From: Lepus europaeus
Lineage: Eukaryota > Chordata > Mammalia > Lagomorpha > Leporidae
Reading direction: 5' to 3'
Length of the DNA: 64,000 bases
Assembly (NCBI RefSeq): GCF_033115175.1
Contig: NC_084847.1
Span: 45,183,905-45,247,904 of the forward strand
Part shown: in pieces, positions 10,331-21,257 of the stretch
How positions within the stretch are numbered: the first letter of the stretch is position 1
How the letters are laid out: every line of letters begins with the position of its first letter
Position numbers and translations under genes: made by a program
Notes under the pieces: model-generated
Database searches by the model: none
What the model was told of the DNA's origin: nothing
The model's input: the letters and a program-made list of their open reading frames with translations, nothing else

Positions 10331-12828
10331 CCCAACAGGTGTGAACAGGGACCAGAGACAAGTACTGGGGGCCAGCAGAGTACGGGCACCAGAGGGAGGT
10401 GTTGGGGGCCAGCAGGGGTGAACACGGACCTGAGGGAGGGGCTGGGGGCCAGCATGGGAACAGGGACCTGAGTGAGAGGTCGTGCACCAGCAGGGGAACA
10501 GGGACCTGAAGGAGGTGCTGGGGGCAAGCAGGGGAATAGGGACCTGAGTGAGGGGTCCAGGGCCAGCAGGGGAACAGGATTCTGTGGGATGGACCTTGGG
10601 CCAGCAGGGGAACAGTGACTTGAGGGAGGTGCCGGGCACCAGCAGGGAATAGGGATGTGAGGGAGGGGCCAGGGGTCAGCAAGGGTGAACAGGGACCTGA
10701 GGGAGGTGCTGGGGCCAGCCGGGAATGTGGTCCTGAGGGAGGGGCTAGGGCCAGCATGGTACAGGGTTCTGAACTAGGGGCCGGGGACCAGCGGGGGTGA
10801 ACAGGGACCTTTGGGAAGGGCTGGGGGACAGCAGGGGAACAGGGAGCTGAGGGAGGGGCTGGGGGACTGCAGGGGAACAGGGACCAGAGGGAAGGGCCGT
10901 GGACCAGCTGGGTTGAACAGGGACATGAAGGAGGGGCCGCGGGCCTGCAGGGTATGCGGAACAGAGGGAGGGGCTGGGCACAAGGGGGTAAGGGGACCTG
11001 AGCGAGCGGCCGGGGTCCAGAAGAGGAACAGGGACCTAAGGGAGGGCCTGGGGGCCAGAAGGGAAACAGGGTCCTGAGGGAGGGGCCGGGTCCAACAGGG
11101 GTGAACAGGGACCTGAGAGAGGGGCTGGGGGCCAGAAGGAGCAAGGAGCTGAGGGTGGTGCTGGGGCCAACAGATGTGAACAGGGACTTGAGAGAGGTGC
11201 TGTGGGCCATCAGGGTACGGGGACCTGAGGGAGATGCTTGGAGCCAACAGGTTACGGGGACCTGAGGGAGGTTCTGGGGGCCAGAAGGGGTGAACAGGGA
11301 CCAGAGGGGGGGTGTTGGGCCAGCAGGGGGAACAGGGCCCCGAGGAAGGGGCTGGGGGCCAGCAGGGGAATAGGGACCTGAGGGAGGGGTCAGGGGCCAG
11401 CAGGGGTGAACAGGGACTTGAGGGAGTGGCCATGAGACAGCAGGATGACAGGGACCTGCGGAGGTGCTGGGGGCCAGCAGGGTACAGGGACCTGAGGGAG
11501 GTTCTGGGGGCCAGAAAGGGTGAACAGGGACCGGAGCGGGGGGCGTTGGGACAGCAGAGGGAACAGGGACCCGAGGAAGGGGCTGGGAGCCAACAATGAA
11601 CAGGGAACTGAGGGAGGGGCTGGTGGCCAGTAGGAACAAAGAGCAGAGGGAGTGGCTGTGGTAAGCAGGGATGAACAAGGACTTGAGGGAAGGGCCAGAG
11701 GCCAGCAGGTTTGCACAGGGAGCTGAGGGAGGGGCTGGGGGCCAGCAGGGGAAGAGTGACCAGAGAGGGGCAGGAGGCAAGCAGGGTACAGCGACCTGAA
11801 GGAGGGGCAGGGGCCAGCAGGATATGGGGAACTGAGAGATGTGCTGGGTTCCAGCAGGGTACAGGGACCTAAGGAAATGGCTGGGGGCCAGCAGGGAAAC
11901 AGGGACTTGATGGAGGGGCTGGGGGAAAGCAGGGTACAGCAACCTGAAGGAGGGCCTGGGGGCCAGCAGGGGATGGAGACCTGAGAGAGGTGCTGGGTGT
12001 CAGCAGGGTACGGGGACCGAAGGGAAGGGCTGCGGGCCAGCAGGGAAAGTGACGTGAGAGAGGGACAGGGGGCCAGCAGGTGTGAACAGGGACCTGAGGG
12101 AGGGGCTAGGGGAAGCAGGGGGACAGTGACCTGAGAGAGGGGCTGGGGGCCAGCAGGGTACAGCGACCTGAAGGAGGGGCTGGGGGCCAGCAGGATATGG
12201 GGACCTGAGAGAGGTGCTGGGTGCCAGCAGAGTACAGGGACCTAAGGGAAGGGCTGCGGGCCAGCAGGGGAATGGGGTCCTGAGGGAGGGGCCGAGGGCC
12301 AGAAGGGAAAGTGACCTGAGGGAGGGGCTGGCGGCCAGCAGGTGTGAACAGGGACCTGAGGGAGGAGCTGTAGGCCAGCAGGGGTGAACACGGACCTGAG
12401 GGAGGGGCTCGGAGCCAGCAGGGGTGAACAGGGAACTGAGGGAGGGTCTGGGGGCCAGCAGGGAAATGGGGACCTGAAGGAGGGGCTGGGGGCCAGTAGG
12501 GGAAGAGTGACTGAGGAAGGGGCAGGGGCCAACAGGGGAACAGAGACCTGAGGGAGGGGCTGGGGTGAGAAGTGGTGAACAGGGACCTGAAGAAGGGGTT
12601 GGGGACTAGCAGGGCAACAGGGACATAAGGGAGGGTCTGGGGGCCAGAAGGTTACGGGGACCTGAGGAAGGGGTTGGGGGCTAGCAGGGTATGGGGACCT
12701 GAGTGTGGGGATGGGGTAGCAGGGTACAGGGACTTGAGGGAGGGGCTGGGGGACAGCAAGGGTGTGGAAACTGAGAGATGGGAGGGGGCCAGCCGGGGAA
12801 CAGGGACCTGAGGAGGGGATGTGTGCCA

Positions 12829-15110
12829 GCACGTGTGAACATAGACCTCAGAGAGGTGCTGGGGGCCAGCAGGGTACCGGGACCTGCGGGTGGTGCTGAG
12901 GGCCAGCAAGGTATGGGGACCTGAGGGAGGTGCTGGTGGGCAGCAGGAGAACAGGGACCAGAGGGTGGGGCTGGGGCCAGTAGAGGTGAACAGGGACCTG
13001 AGGGAGGGCCTGGGGGCCAGCAGGTGTGAACAGGCACCTGAGGGAAGAGCTGGGGGCCAGCAGGGGTGAACAGGGTCCTGAGAGATGTGCTGGGGCCGGC
13101 AGGGTAGTGGGACCTGAAGGAGGGGCTGGGGACTAGCAAGGAAACAGTACCTGAGGGAGGGGCCGGGGGCCAGCAAGGGTGAACAGAGACCTGAGGGATG
13201 GGCTGGGGGCCAGCAGGATGCAGCGACCTGACAGAGGGGCGGGGTGCTAGCCTGGGAATAGGGAATTGAGGGAGGTGCCAGGTCCAGCAAAGTGCGTGTT
13301 ACTGAGGGAGGTGCTGGGGGCCAGCAGGGGTGAACAGGGACTTGAGGGAGGGGCTGGGGGCCAGAAGGGGTGAATAGGGACCTGAGGAAGGGGCTGAGAG
13401 GCCAGCAGGGGTACAGGGACCTTATGGAGGGGCAGGGGGCCATCAGAGGTGAACAGGAACCTAAAGAAAGGGCTGCGGGCCAGCTGGAACAAGGACCTAA
13501 GTTAGGAGCCGTCGGTCAGCAGGGAAACAGGGACCTGAGGGAGTTGCTGGGGGCCAGCAGGGTACGGGGACCTGAGAGAGAGGCTGTGGGTCAGCAGGGT
13601 TCAACAGGGAACTGGTTAGGGGTCGGGGGCCATGAGGGTTAACAGGGACCATCGGGAAGGGCCGGGGGCCAGTAGGGGAACATGGACATGAGGGAGGGGA
13701 CTTGGGCAAGCAGGAGAACAGGGACCTGAGGGAGGGGCTAGGGTCAGCCAGGTAAGGGGACCTGAGGGAGGGGCTGGGACTAGCAGGGTACGGGGACCTG
13801 AGGGAGGGGCTGGGGCCAGCAGGGGTTCGGAAACTGAGAGATGGGAGGGGGCCAGCAGGGGAACAGGGACCTGAGGGAGGGGATGGGGGCCAGCAGGATG
13901 CAGCGACCTGATGGAGGCGCTGGGTGCTAGCTTGAAATAGGGAATTGAGGGAGGTGCCAGGGCCAGCAAAGTACGGGGTCCTGAGGGAGGTGCAGGGGGC
14001 CAGCAAGGTTGAACAGGGACTTGAGGGCGGGTATGGGGGCCAGCAGCAGAACACTGACCTGAGAGAGAGGCCGGGGCCAGCAGGGTACAGCGACTCGAGG
14101 GAGGGGCCGGGGACCAGCAGTGGTGAACAGAGACCTGAAAGAGGGGCCGGCGGCCAGCATGTTACAGCGTCCTGATGCAGGTGCTGGGGGACAGCAAGGT
14201 TATGGAAACTGAGAGATGGGAGGGGCCAGGAGGGGAACAGACACCTGAGGGAGGGGCTGCAAGCCAGCACGTGTGAACAGGGACCTGAGAGAGATGCTGG
14301 GGGCCAGCAGGGTACGGGGACCTGAGGGAGGTGCTGAGGGCCAGCAAGGTATGGGGACCTGAGGGAGGTGCTGGTGGGCAGCAGGGGAACAGGGACCAGA
14401 GGGAGGGGCTGGGGCCAGCAGGGGTGAACAGGGACCTGAGGGAGGGCCTGGGGGCCAGCAGGTGTGAACAGGCACCTGAGGGAAGAGCTGGGGGACAGCA
14501 GGGGTGAATAGGGACCTGAGAGATGTGCTGGGGCCGGCAGGGTAGGGGGACCTGAATGAGGCGCTGGGGACCAGCAAGGAAACAGGACCTTGGGAGGGGC
14601 CGGGGATCAGCAAGTGTGAACAGAGACCTGAGGGAGGGGCTGGGGGCCAGCAGGATGCAGCGACCTGACGGAGGGGCTGGGTGCTAGCCTGGGAATAGGG
14701 AATCGAGGGAGGAGCCAGAGCCAGCAGAGTATGGGGTCCTGAGGGAAGTGCTGGGGGCCAGTAGGTGTGAACAGGAACTTGAGGGAGGGGCTGGAGGCCA
14801 GAAGGGGAGAATAGGGACATGAGGAAGTGGCTGAGGGTCAGCAGGGGTACAGAAACTGAGAGATGGGAGTGTGCCAGCAGGGGAACAGACACCTGAGGGA
14901 GGGGCTGCAGGCCAGCACGTGTTTACAGGAACCTGAGAGAGGTGCTTGGGGTCACAGGGTACGGGGACCTGAGGGAGGTGCTGGTGGGCAGCAGGGGAAC
15001 AGGGACAAGAGGGAGGGGCTGGGGGTAGGAGGGGTGAACAGGGACCTGAGGGAGGGCCTGAGGGCCAGCAGGTGTGAACAAGCAACTGAGGGAAGGGCTG
15101 GGGGCCAGCA
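12829..15110. repeat. Second block duplication family inside the minisatellite
   Basis: An ordered set of variant units is repeated three times with decreasing similarity, starting near 12,829, 14,267 and 14,917. It includes CCAGCACGTGT, TGGTGGGCAGCAGG, then CCAGCAGGTGTGAACA(G/A)GCA. The offsets are about 1.44 kb and 0.65 kb. Confidence 0.75.
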
Positions 15111-17556
15111 GGGGTGAGCAGGGACCTGATACATGTCCTGGGGCCAGCAGGGTAGTGGGACCTGAATTAGAGGCTGGGGACCAGCAAGGAAACAGGACCT
15201 GAGGGAGGGCCCGGGGGCAAGCAAGGGTGAACAGAGACCTGAGGGAGGGGCTGGGGGCCACCAGGATGCAGCGACCTGCTGGAGGGGCGGGGTGCTAGCC
15301 TGGGAATAGGGAATTGAGGGAGGAGCCAGGGCCAGCAAAGTACGGGGTCCTGAGGGAGGTGCTGGGGGCCAGCAGGGGTGAACAGGGACTTGAGGAAGGG
15401 GCTGGGGGCCAGAAGGGGTGAGTAGGGACCTGAGGTAGGGGCTTGGGGCCAGCAGGGTACAGCGACCTGAGGGAGGGGTCGGGGGCCAGCAGGGGTGAAG
15501 AGTGACCTGAGAGAGGGGCCGGGGGCCAGCATGGTACAGTGTCTTGACGGAGGGGATGGGGGACAGCATGGGTGAACAGGGACTTGACGGGAGGCCATGG
15601 GCCAGCAGGCGGAACAGGATTCTGAGGGAGGGGCTGGGTGCTAGCAGGGGAATAGGGACCTGAGGGAGGTGCCGGGGGCCAGCAAGGTTGAACACGGACC
15701 TAAGAGATTTGCTGGGGGCCAGCAGGGTACGGGGACCTGAGAGAGGTATTGAGGGCCAGCAGGGTATGGGGATCTGAGAGGCTGAAGGCCAGCAGGGAAC
15801 GCGATCCTGAGGGCGGGTCCGGGGGCCAGCAGGGGAACAGGGACCTGAGGGAGGGGCTGGGGGACAGCAGGAACAAGGACCTAAGTTAGGAGCCGTCAGT
15901 CAGCAGGGGAACAGGGACCTGAGGGAAGGGCACGGGCCAGCAGGATATGGGGACCTGAGAGAGGTGCTGGGGGCCAGCAGGGTACGGGGACCTGAGAGAG
16001 AGGCTGTGGGCCAGCAGGGGTGAACAGGGACCTAGTTGGGGGTCAGGAGCCATCTTGGTCAACAGGGACCTTAGGGAAGGGCCAGAGCCAGCTTGGTACG
16101 GGGATATTAGGGAGGGTCTGGGGGTCTGGAGGGGAATAGCGACCTGAGGAATGGGCTGGGGGCCAGTAGGGGAACATGGACCTGAGGGAGGGGCCTTGGG
16201 CCAGCAGGAGAACAGGGACCTGAGAGAGGGTCCGGGGGCCAGCAGGGGTGAATAGGAACCTGAGGGAGAAGCCGGGGGCCAGCAGGGAACAGGGACCTGA
16301 CTGAGGGGCTGGGGACTAACAGGGTACAGGGTCCTGAGGGAGGGGCTGGGGGCCATCAGGGGTGAACAGGGACCTAAAGAAAGGGCTACGGGTGAGCTGG
16401 AACAAGGACCTAAGTTAGGAGCCGTCAGTCAGCAGGGGAAAAGGGACCTGAGGGAGTGGCTGGGGGCCAGCAGGGTACGGGGTCCTAAAGGAGGGGTTAG
16501 GGGCCCGGAGGGGTGAACAGGGACCTGAGAGAGGTGCTGGGGGTCAGCATATATGGGGAACTGAGGGAGGTGCTGGGGTCAGCAGGGTACAGGGAACTGA
16601 GAAAGGAGGTGGGGGCTAGCAGGATATGGGGACCTGAGAGATGGGCCAGGGACCAGTAGGGGACAGGGTCCTGAGGGAGGGGCCAGGGGCCAACAGGAGT
16701 GAGCAGGGACCTGAGGGACGGGCTGCAGGACAGCAGGGTACATGACCTGAGAGAGATGCTGGGGGCAGGAAAGAATGGGGACCTGAGGGAGGGGCTGGGG
16801 GCCAGCAGGGGAACAGAGACCTGACGGAAGGGCTGCAGGCCAGCAGGTACGGGGGCCTGAGAGAGTTGCTGGGGGACAGGAGGGTACGGGGACCTGAGAG
16901 AGAGGCTGTAGGCCAGCAGGGGTGAACAGGGATCTGAGTTAGGGGACGGTGGACATCAGGGTTATCAGGGACATTATGGAGGGGCTGGGGGCCAGCTTGG
17001 TACGGGGATCTGAGGGAGCGTCTGGGCATCTTGAGGGGGACAGGGGCCTGAGGAAGGGGCTGGGGGCCAGCAGGGGAACGGGGACCTGACGGAGGGGCCG
17101 GGGGCAGCAAGTGTGAACAGTGACATAAGGGAGGGGCCGTGGGACAGCAGGGGAACAGGGACCTGATGGAGGGTCCGGGGCCAGCAAGGGTGAATAGGAA
17201 CATGAGGGAGGAGCCGGGGGCCAGCAGGGAACAGGGACCTGACTGAGGGGCTGGGGGCTATCAGGGTACGGGGTCCTGAGGGAGGGGCCGGGGGCCATCA
17301 GGGGTGAACAGGGACCTAAAGAAAGGGCTGGGGGCCAGCAGGAACAAGGACCTAAGTTAGGAGCCGTCAGTCAGCAGGGGAACAGGGACCTTAGGGAGGG
17401 GCTGGGGGCAGCAGGGTACGAGGTCCCGAAGGAGGGGCCAGGGTCCAGGAGGGTTGAACAGGGACCTGAGAGATGTGCTGTGGACCAGCAGGGTACGGGG
17501 ACCTGAGGGAGGTGCTGGTGGGTCCAGGGGAACAGGGACCAGAGGGAGGGTCCGGG

Positions 17557-18057
17557 GGCCTTTTTTGTTTTGTACTCTGAGGCAACAGCACACACTTCTC
17601 CTCCCAGGTCCCTCCGATTGCCTGGATGTCCCAATATTTCCACTTATACCATGTTCTTTGGCCCGTGATTCACTGTAAAACTCAGGGGAACTCATTCCTC
17701 AAATCCTATATGCCCCGTCCTTATTGCACCAAACCTCTAACCCACTGGCCCCCACATTTCTTTCATCCCAACCTGTAAGGCTACTCCATTTGACCCTCCC
17801 TGTCACAGGATGAAAGTCAACTTCACTGTCAGGGTGGCCCACCCAGCCCCAGGGACCACGGTGTCCCTTCCCATCTCTTTATCTTGGGCCCCAAGGCCGC
17901 CGTGTACATAAGGTGGTCAACTCTGCTCACCAGTTGCTCCTCTCCAGGAAGAAGCCCCAGCTGGGTTTAGCAGATAGCCGAACAGTACCCAGAAATGGAA
18001 GATGACCCAGCAGCTGAACTTCAGGGTCAACTCATGTGTCCAGATTCATATCCCTGA
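17557..18057 (-). pseudogene. Degraded copy of a unique segment also present at 51.5-52.0 kb
   Basis: Begins at TTTTGTACTCTGAGGCAACA directly after the minisatellite and aligns by eye along about 450 bp with 51,529-52,000. Shared landmarks are ACCATGTTCTTTGGCCC, TCACCAGTTGCTCCTCTCC and GGAAGATGA. On the minus strand the better copy has an exon-like frame ending ..ERSNW at a GTGAGT donor. Here the same frame is shifted and the donor reads GTGAGC, so this copy looks dead. The parent gene was not recognised. Confidence 0.6.
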
Positions 18058-19836
18058 AGATGTCTACAATGAAAATTAATAAACATTAAAGAAAAGTAAC
18101 AAGACACTCAAAAACGGAAAAATCTTCCATGGTCATTCATTGGCACAATCGACATAATGAAAATTTCCATTCTACTACAAGCAATTTACAGGCACAATGG
18201 GATCCCCATCAAAGGTCAATTAACATTTTGCCCTGATGGAGTGAAAACAATGCTAAATTCACAGAACATCCAAATAGTGAAAACAATCTTATACAACATA
18301 AACAAAACTCAAAGCATCACAATAACACATTGTAAGACACAGAACAGGGCAGTTACAATCAAAACTATGGGTATAGTCAAAAAATTGACATATAGAACAA
18401 TGGAACAAAAAAGAAACTCCAGAAATCATTGCACACATCTACAATCAATTTATCTTGGAAGAAGGAGCTAAAGATTAATCCCAGGTGCAAAGGACAATTT
18501 CTTCAAAAAATGGTCCTGTGAAAACTGGACCTCCGCATGCAAACTATGAAAGAAGTTCCATACCATACACCTTATACAAAAAGCAACTAAAAATAGTTCA
18601 AGGAACCAAATGCAATCTAAAACCCAATGTCATCAAAGTACTAGAAACTATTGGGGAAAACTGAAAGACATGGCATAAGCAAACATTTCTGGGAAAAGAC
18701 AGCAGAAGCACAAGCAATAGTAGCAGAAACAGAAACAGACAAATTGGATTCCCTCAAGCTGAGAAGCTTCTGCACTACAAAACAAACACACAGCAAAGTG
18801 AACAGGCAACCAAAAGAATGGGAGAAAATAATCTGCAAACTATGAAACGGATAAAAGATTAATATCCAGAATCTACAAAGAGCTCAACAAGAAAACAAAA
18901 AATAAAGTTAGGAAATGGGCATAGAATTTGAACAGGCATGTTTCAAGAGAGGAAATTCATATGGACAACAGACACATGAAAAAATGCTCAAGATCACTAC
19001 CTATCAAGGAAATGCAAATCAACATGACAATGAGGTTTCACCGCACCACAGTCAGAATGCCTCTCATACAGAAATCAGCAAACAATAAATGCTGCTGAGG
19101 ATTTGGGGAATATGTTAGCCTGACCCACTGTTAGTGGGAATGCAGACTGGTAAAGCCATTGCAGAAGACAGCATGGAGATACCTCAGAAAGCTGAAAATT
19201 AATCTACCATATGACTCAGCAATCCCTTCCCTGGTGATTTACCCATAGGAAATGAACTCAGCAGATTCGAAGGGGTTATCTGTACCTCCATGTGTACTGC
19301 AGTTCAGTTCACAATAGCTAAGATTAGGAATCAAACCTGATATCCATGAACTGCTGACTGGATAATGAAATTATGGCACACATACACTACGGAATACCAT
19401 TCATTCGGGAACACAAAAATGCTGTCTTTAGCAACAAAATGGATGTAACTTGAAACCAGTATATTTAGTGAAATAAGCCAGTCCCAAAAGGACAACTAAC
19501 GTATCTTTCCCTGATTGTGGTAACTAAGAGAGTACCTAAATATAGTGTGCAGGAGAGAAAATGACATTTGGAGATAAGAAAGTTTCTTATAGTTCTTATC
19601 TCACTTTAAAGACCAGTGTTTTTTCTTCATACTGTTTGTTGAACACTTATACTTATTGAAGGGTTAATCATATAACTATATAGTTAACTGCAAATAGATA
19701 ATTATAAGAAGAGTGGGCACAAGAGGGAAGAAGACAAAGGCTGGGAGTGTAGCATGGGAAGAAGTATCAGTATGTTTGAATCTGTATATAAGAAATACAT
19801 GAAATTTGCATAGCTGATAAAAAAAATTAAAAAGTA
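18058..19836 (+). mobile_element. L1 LINE, 5'-truncated, ORF2 C-terminal part plus 3' UTR
   Basis: The plus strand shows decayed L1 ORF2 C-terminal sequence: AAGCTGAGAAGCTTCTGCAC, GGATAAAAGATTAATATCCAG, AAATGCAAATCAACATGACAA and CACTGTTAGTGGGAATGCAGA. It is followed by ATTACACACTAC-type terminal sequence and a 3' UTR ending near TGAAATTTGCATAGCTGATAAAA. Many stops and frameshifts make it dead. The left end is truncated at the duplicated segment. Confidence 0.88.
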
Positions 19837-20160
19837 CATAATCTTCTAACCAGACTAACAAAAAAGATAAAAAACTCCAGAAAATAAAATTACAGACATC
19901 ATAACCAGCAGACATCATAACCAATATCACTGAAACACAAGGTGTCAAAGAAACTGCTATTCAGTACTATATGCTAGCAAACTGGAAAACCAGGAAGAAA
20001 TGGGGAAATCCCTGGATAACAAGTAGACCTCACCTATTAAGATTAAATCCAGAAGATATAGACATCCTAAAAAGACTCATAAAAATCAATGACAAGTAAA
20101 ACACCCACCAGAAACACTGCTAGAACTGACAAAAATAACTAGGGCACAGGTTACAAATAA
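19837..20160 (+). mobile_element. Second L1 fragment (internal ORF2, reverse-transcriptase region)
   Basis: Different L1 piece, from an internal part of ORF2. Its decayed translation has TQGVKE, TRKKWGNPW, LNPEDIDILKRL and ends at GGTTACAAATAAACATA (the GYKINI motif). The same GYKINI point occurs in the L1 at about 53,640. It is cut off abruptly where the CpG-rich block starts. Confidence 0.75.
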
Positions 20161-20560
20161 ACATACCTTGAAACCCGCAGTCCTGTCCTCCAGCGCGAGC
20201 CCAGCCACCCGCTTCTCCGCTTCCCACAGCTCAGCCGCCGCCCGCCCCCACGTCCACCCAGCCTGAAGACCTGAGTATCTATACTGCTTCGAAGAGACAC
20301 GACACCACCCCCCGCGCCCCGAGGTCCCAGGCCTCTCACTGTTCCATAAGAAAAACTCACCTTCACTCCCGCACTCCCCGGGCCAGTACCGCTGCCGAAA
20401 ACGCCTCCGGAAACTGACAATTCCAGCAGCCGACAACACGTCGCCACCGCCGGATACATCCTCTCCATCTCCACCAGGCCAACTGTGCAAGCGCCCTCCA
20501 TCTAGGACCCGCCTCTTCCTCTCAGTAAGCACAGAGGCACCGGAAGCAGCAACAGCACCA
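20161..20560 (-). promoter_or_regulatory. CpG-rich promoter/first-exon-like fragment
   Basis: An isolated GC- and CpG-rich block of about 400 bp between an L1 and a SINE. Read on the minus strand it has a consensus ETS/GABP site (CCGGAAG on plus, 20,540-20,546). Next comes an ATG at 20,501 opening a 47-codon frame (MEGACTVGLV..SAGVK) that ends exactly at a strong donor, AAG|GTGAGT, at 20,360. Another in-frame reading (..MLTERKRRVLDGG..) runs through the same donor. This is what a housekeeping-type CpG-island promoter plus exon 1 looks like. No downstream exon is visible because L1 sequence follows. I do not recognise the gene. It may be a duplicated or transduced exon 1, or the start of a gene whose next exon lies outside the window. 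Confidence 0.45.
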
Positions 20561-20573
20561 ATGAAGTGAGTGA

Positions 20574-20645
20574 CAGCTCAGCGGCTCCACTCACTAGGCT
20601 AAACCTCCACCTTCGGAGCCTGGTTCTAGTCCTGGTTCTAGTCCT
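20574..20645 (+). mobile_element. CSINE 5' head at which the heptamer satellite starts
   Basis: CAGCTCAGCGGCTC, CACTCACTAGGCTAAACC and TCCACCTTCGGAGCC, then GGTTCTAGTCC, match the 5' head of a CSINE (compare 54,795-54,870). The element word TCTAGTCCTGGT is already tandemly duplicated here. Instead of the SINE body, the sequence then changes to GTAGCCTGTGTCCTGTG, the satellite unit. The array thus begins inside a SINE. Confidence 0.68.
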
Positions 20646-21257
20646 GGTGTAGCCTGTGTCCTGTGTTACATATCCTGTGTCCTCTATCCTGTGTCCTGTG
20701 TCGTCTGGGCTATGTCCTGTAGCCTGTGGCCTGTGTGCTGTAGCCTGTGTCCTGAGGCCATTGTCCGGTGTCTTGTTGTCTCTTTCCTTCAGCCTGTGTC
20801 GTGTACCCTGTGTCCTGTGTCATGTAGCCTGGGGCCTGTATCCTCTGTTCCGCGGGTCTGTCCTGTGTCCCATAGCCTGTGTCCTGGAGCCTCTGTCCTG
20901 TGTCCTGTGTCCTATGTTGTTTAGGCTTTGTCCTGTCTCCTGTAGCCTATCACCTGTGTCCTGTAGCCTGTGGACTATATCCTGGAGCCTGTGTCCTGTG
21001 TTCTGTATTCTGTGTCCTCCATCCTGTGTCCTGTGTCGTCTGGGCTATGTCCTGTGTCCTGTAGCCTGTGTCCTGGGTTCTGTATTCTGTGTCCTCTATC
21101 CTGTGTCCTGTGTCGTCTGGGCTATGTCCTGTGTCCTGTAGCCTGTGGCCTGTGTGCTGTAGCCTGTGTCCTGTGGCCTATGTCCTGTGTCTTTTGAGTC
21201 CTGTAGACTGTGTCTTATGTCCTGTGTCCTGTAGCCTGTGTATTCTGTCTGCTAGTC

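Larger units (their letters stand above)
3766..17556. repeat. Giant G-rich 37-40 bp minisatellite (about 13.8 kb)
   Basis: A continuous tandem array of roughly 350 imperfect units. Each unit has GGGACCTGAGGGAGGGGCTG, then GGGGCCAGCAGG, then a variable linker that is either GTAC (about 37-bp units) or GGTGAACA / GGAACA (about 38-40-bp units). The G-rich strand is always the plus strand. Each unit offers at least four G-runs of 3-5 with loops of about 1, 2 and 6 nt, so each is a potential G-quadruplex. All three minus-strand frames are nearly free of stops because the complement is made of CCC, CTC, CAG and GGT words. This generates very long Pro-Ser-Leu-rich open frames that cycle through three peptide motifs as unit lengths change phase, and I regard them as non-coding. 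The array is internally patchy, with recent block duplications described separately. Confidence 0.95.

Noticed and set aside
8469..11942. Minus-strand open frame of more than 1,100 codons rich in Pro, Ser and Leu
   Set aside because: It lies wholly in the 37-40 bp minisatellite. All three minus frames are similarly open because the unit lacks stop words, and unit lengths not divisible by 3 make the peptide cycle through three frames. There is no unique N- or C-terminus, no splice context and no domain.
20086..20532. A single 148-codon minus-strand gene through the CpG block
   Set aside because: The frame runs across a strong splice donor and into L1-derived sequence at its end. A first exon ending at the donor is more plausible than a continuous protein.
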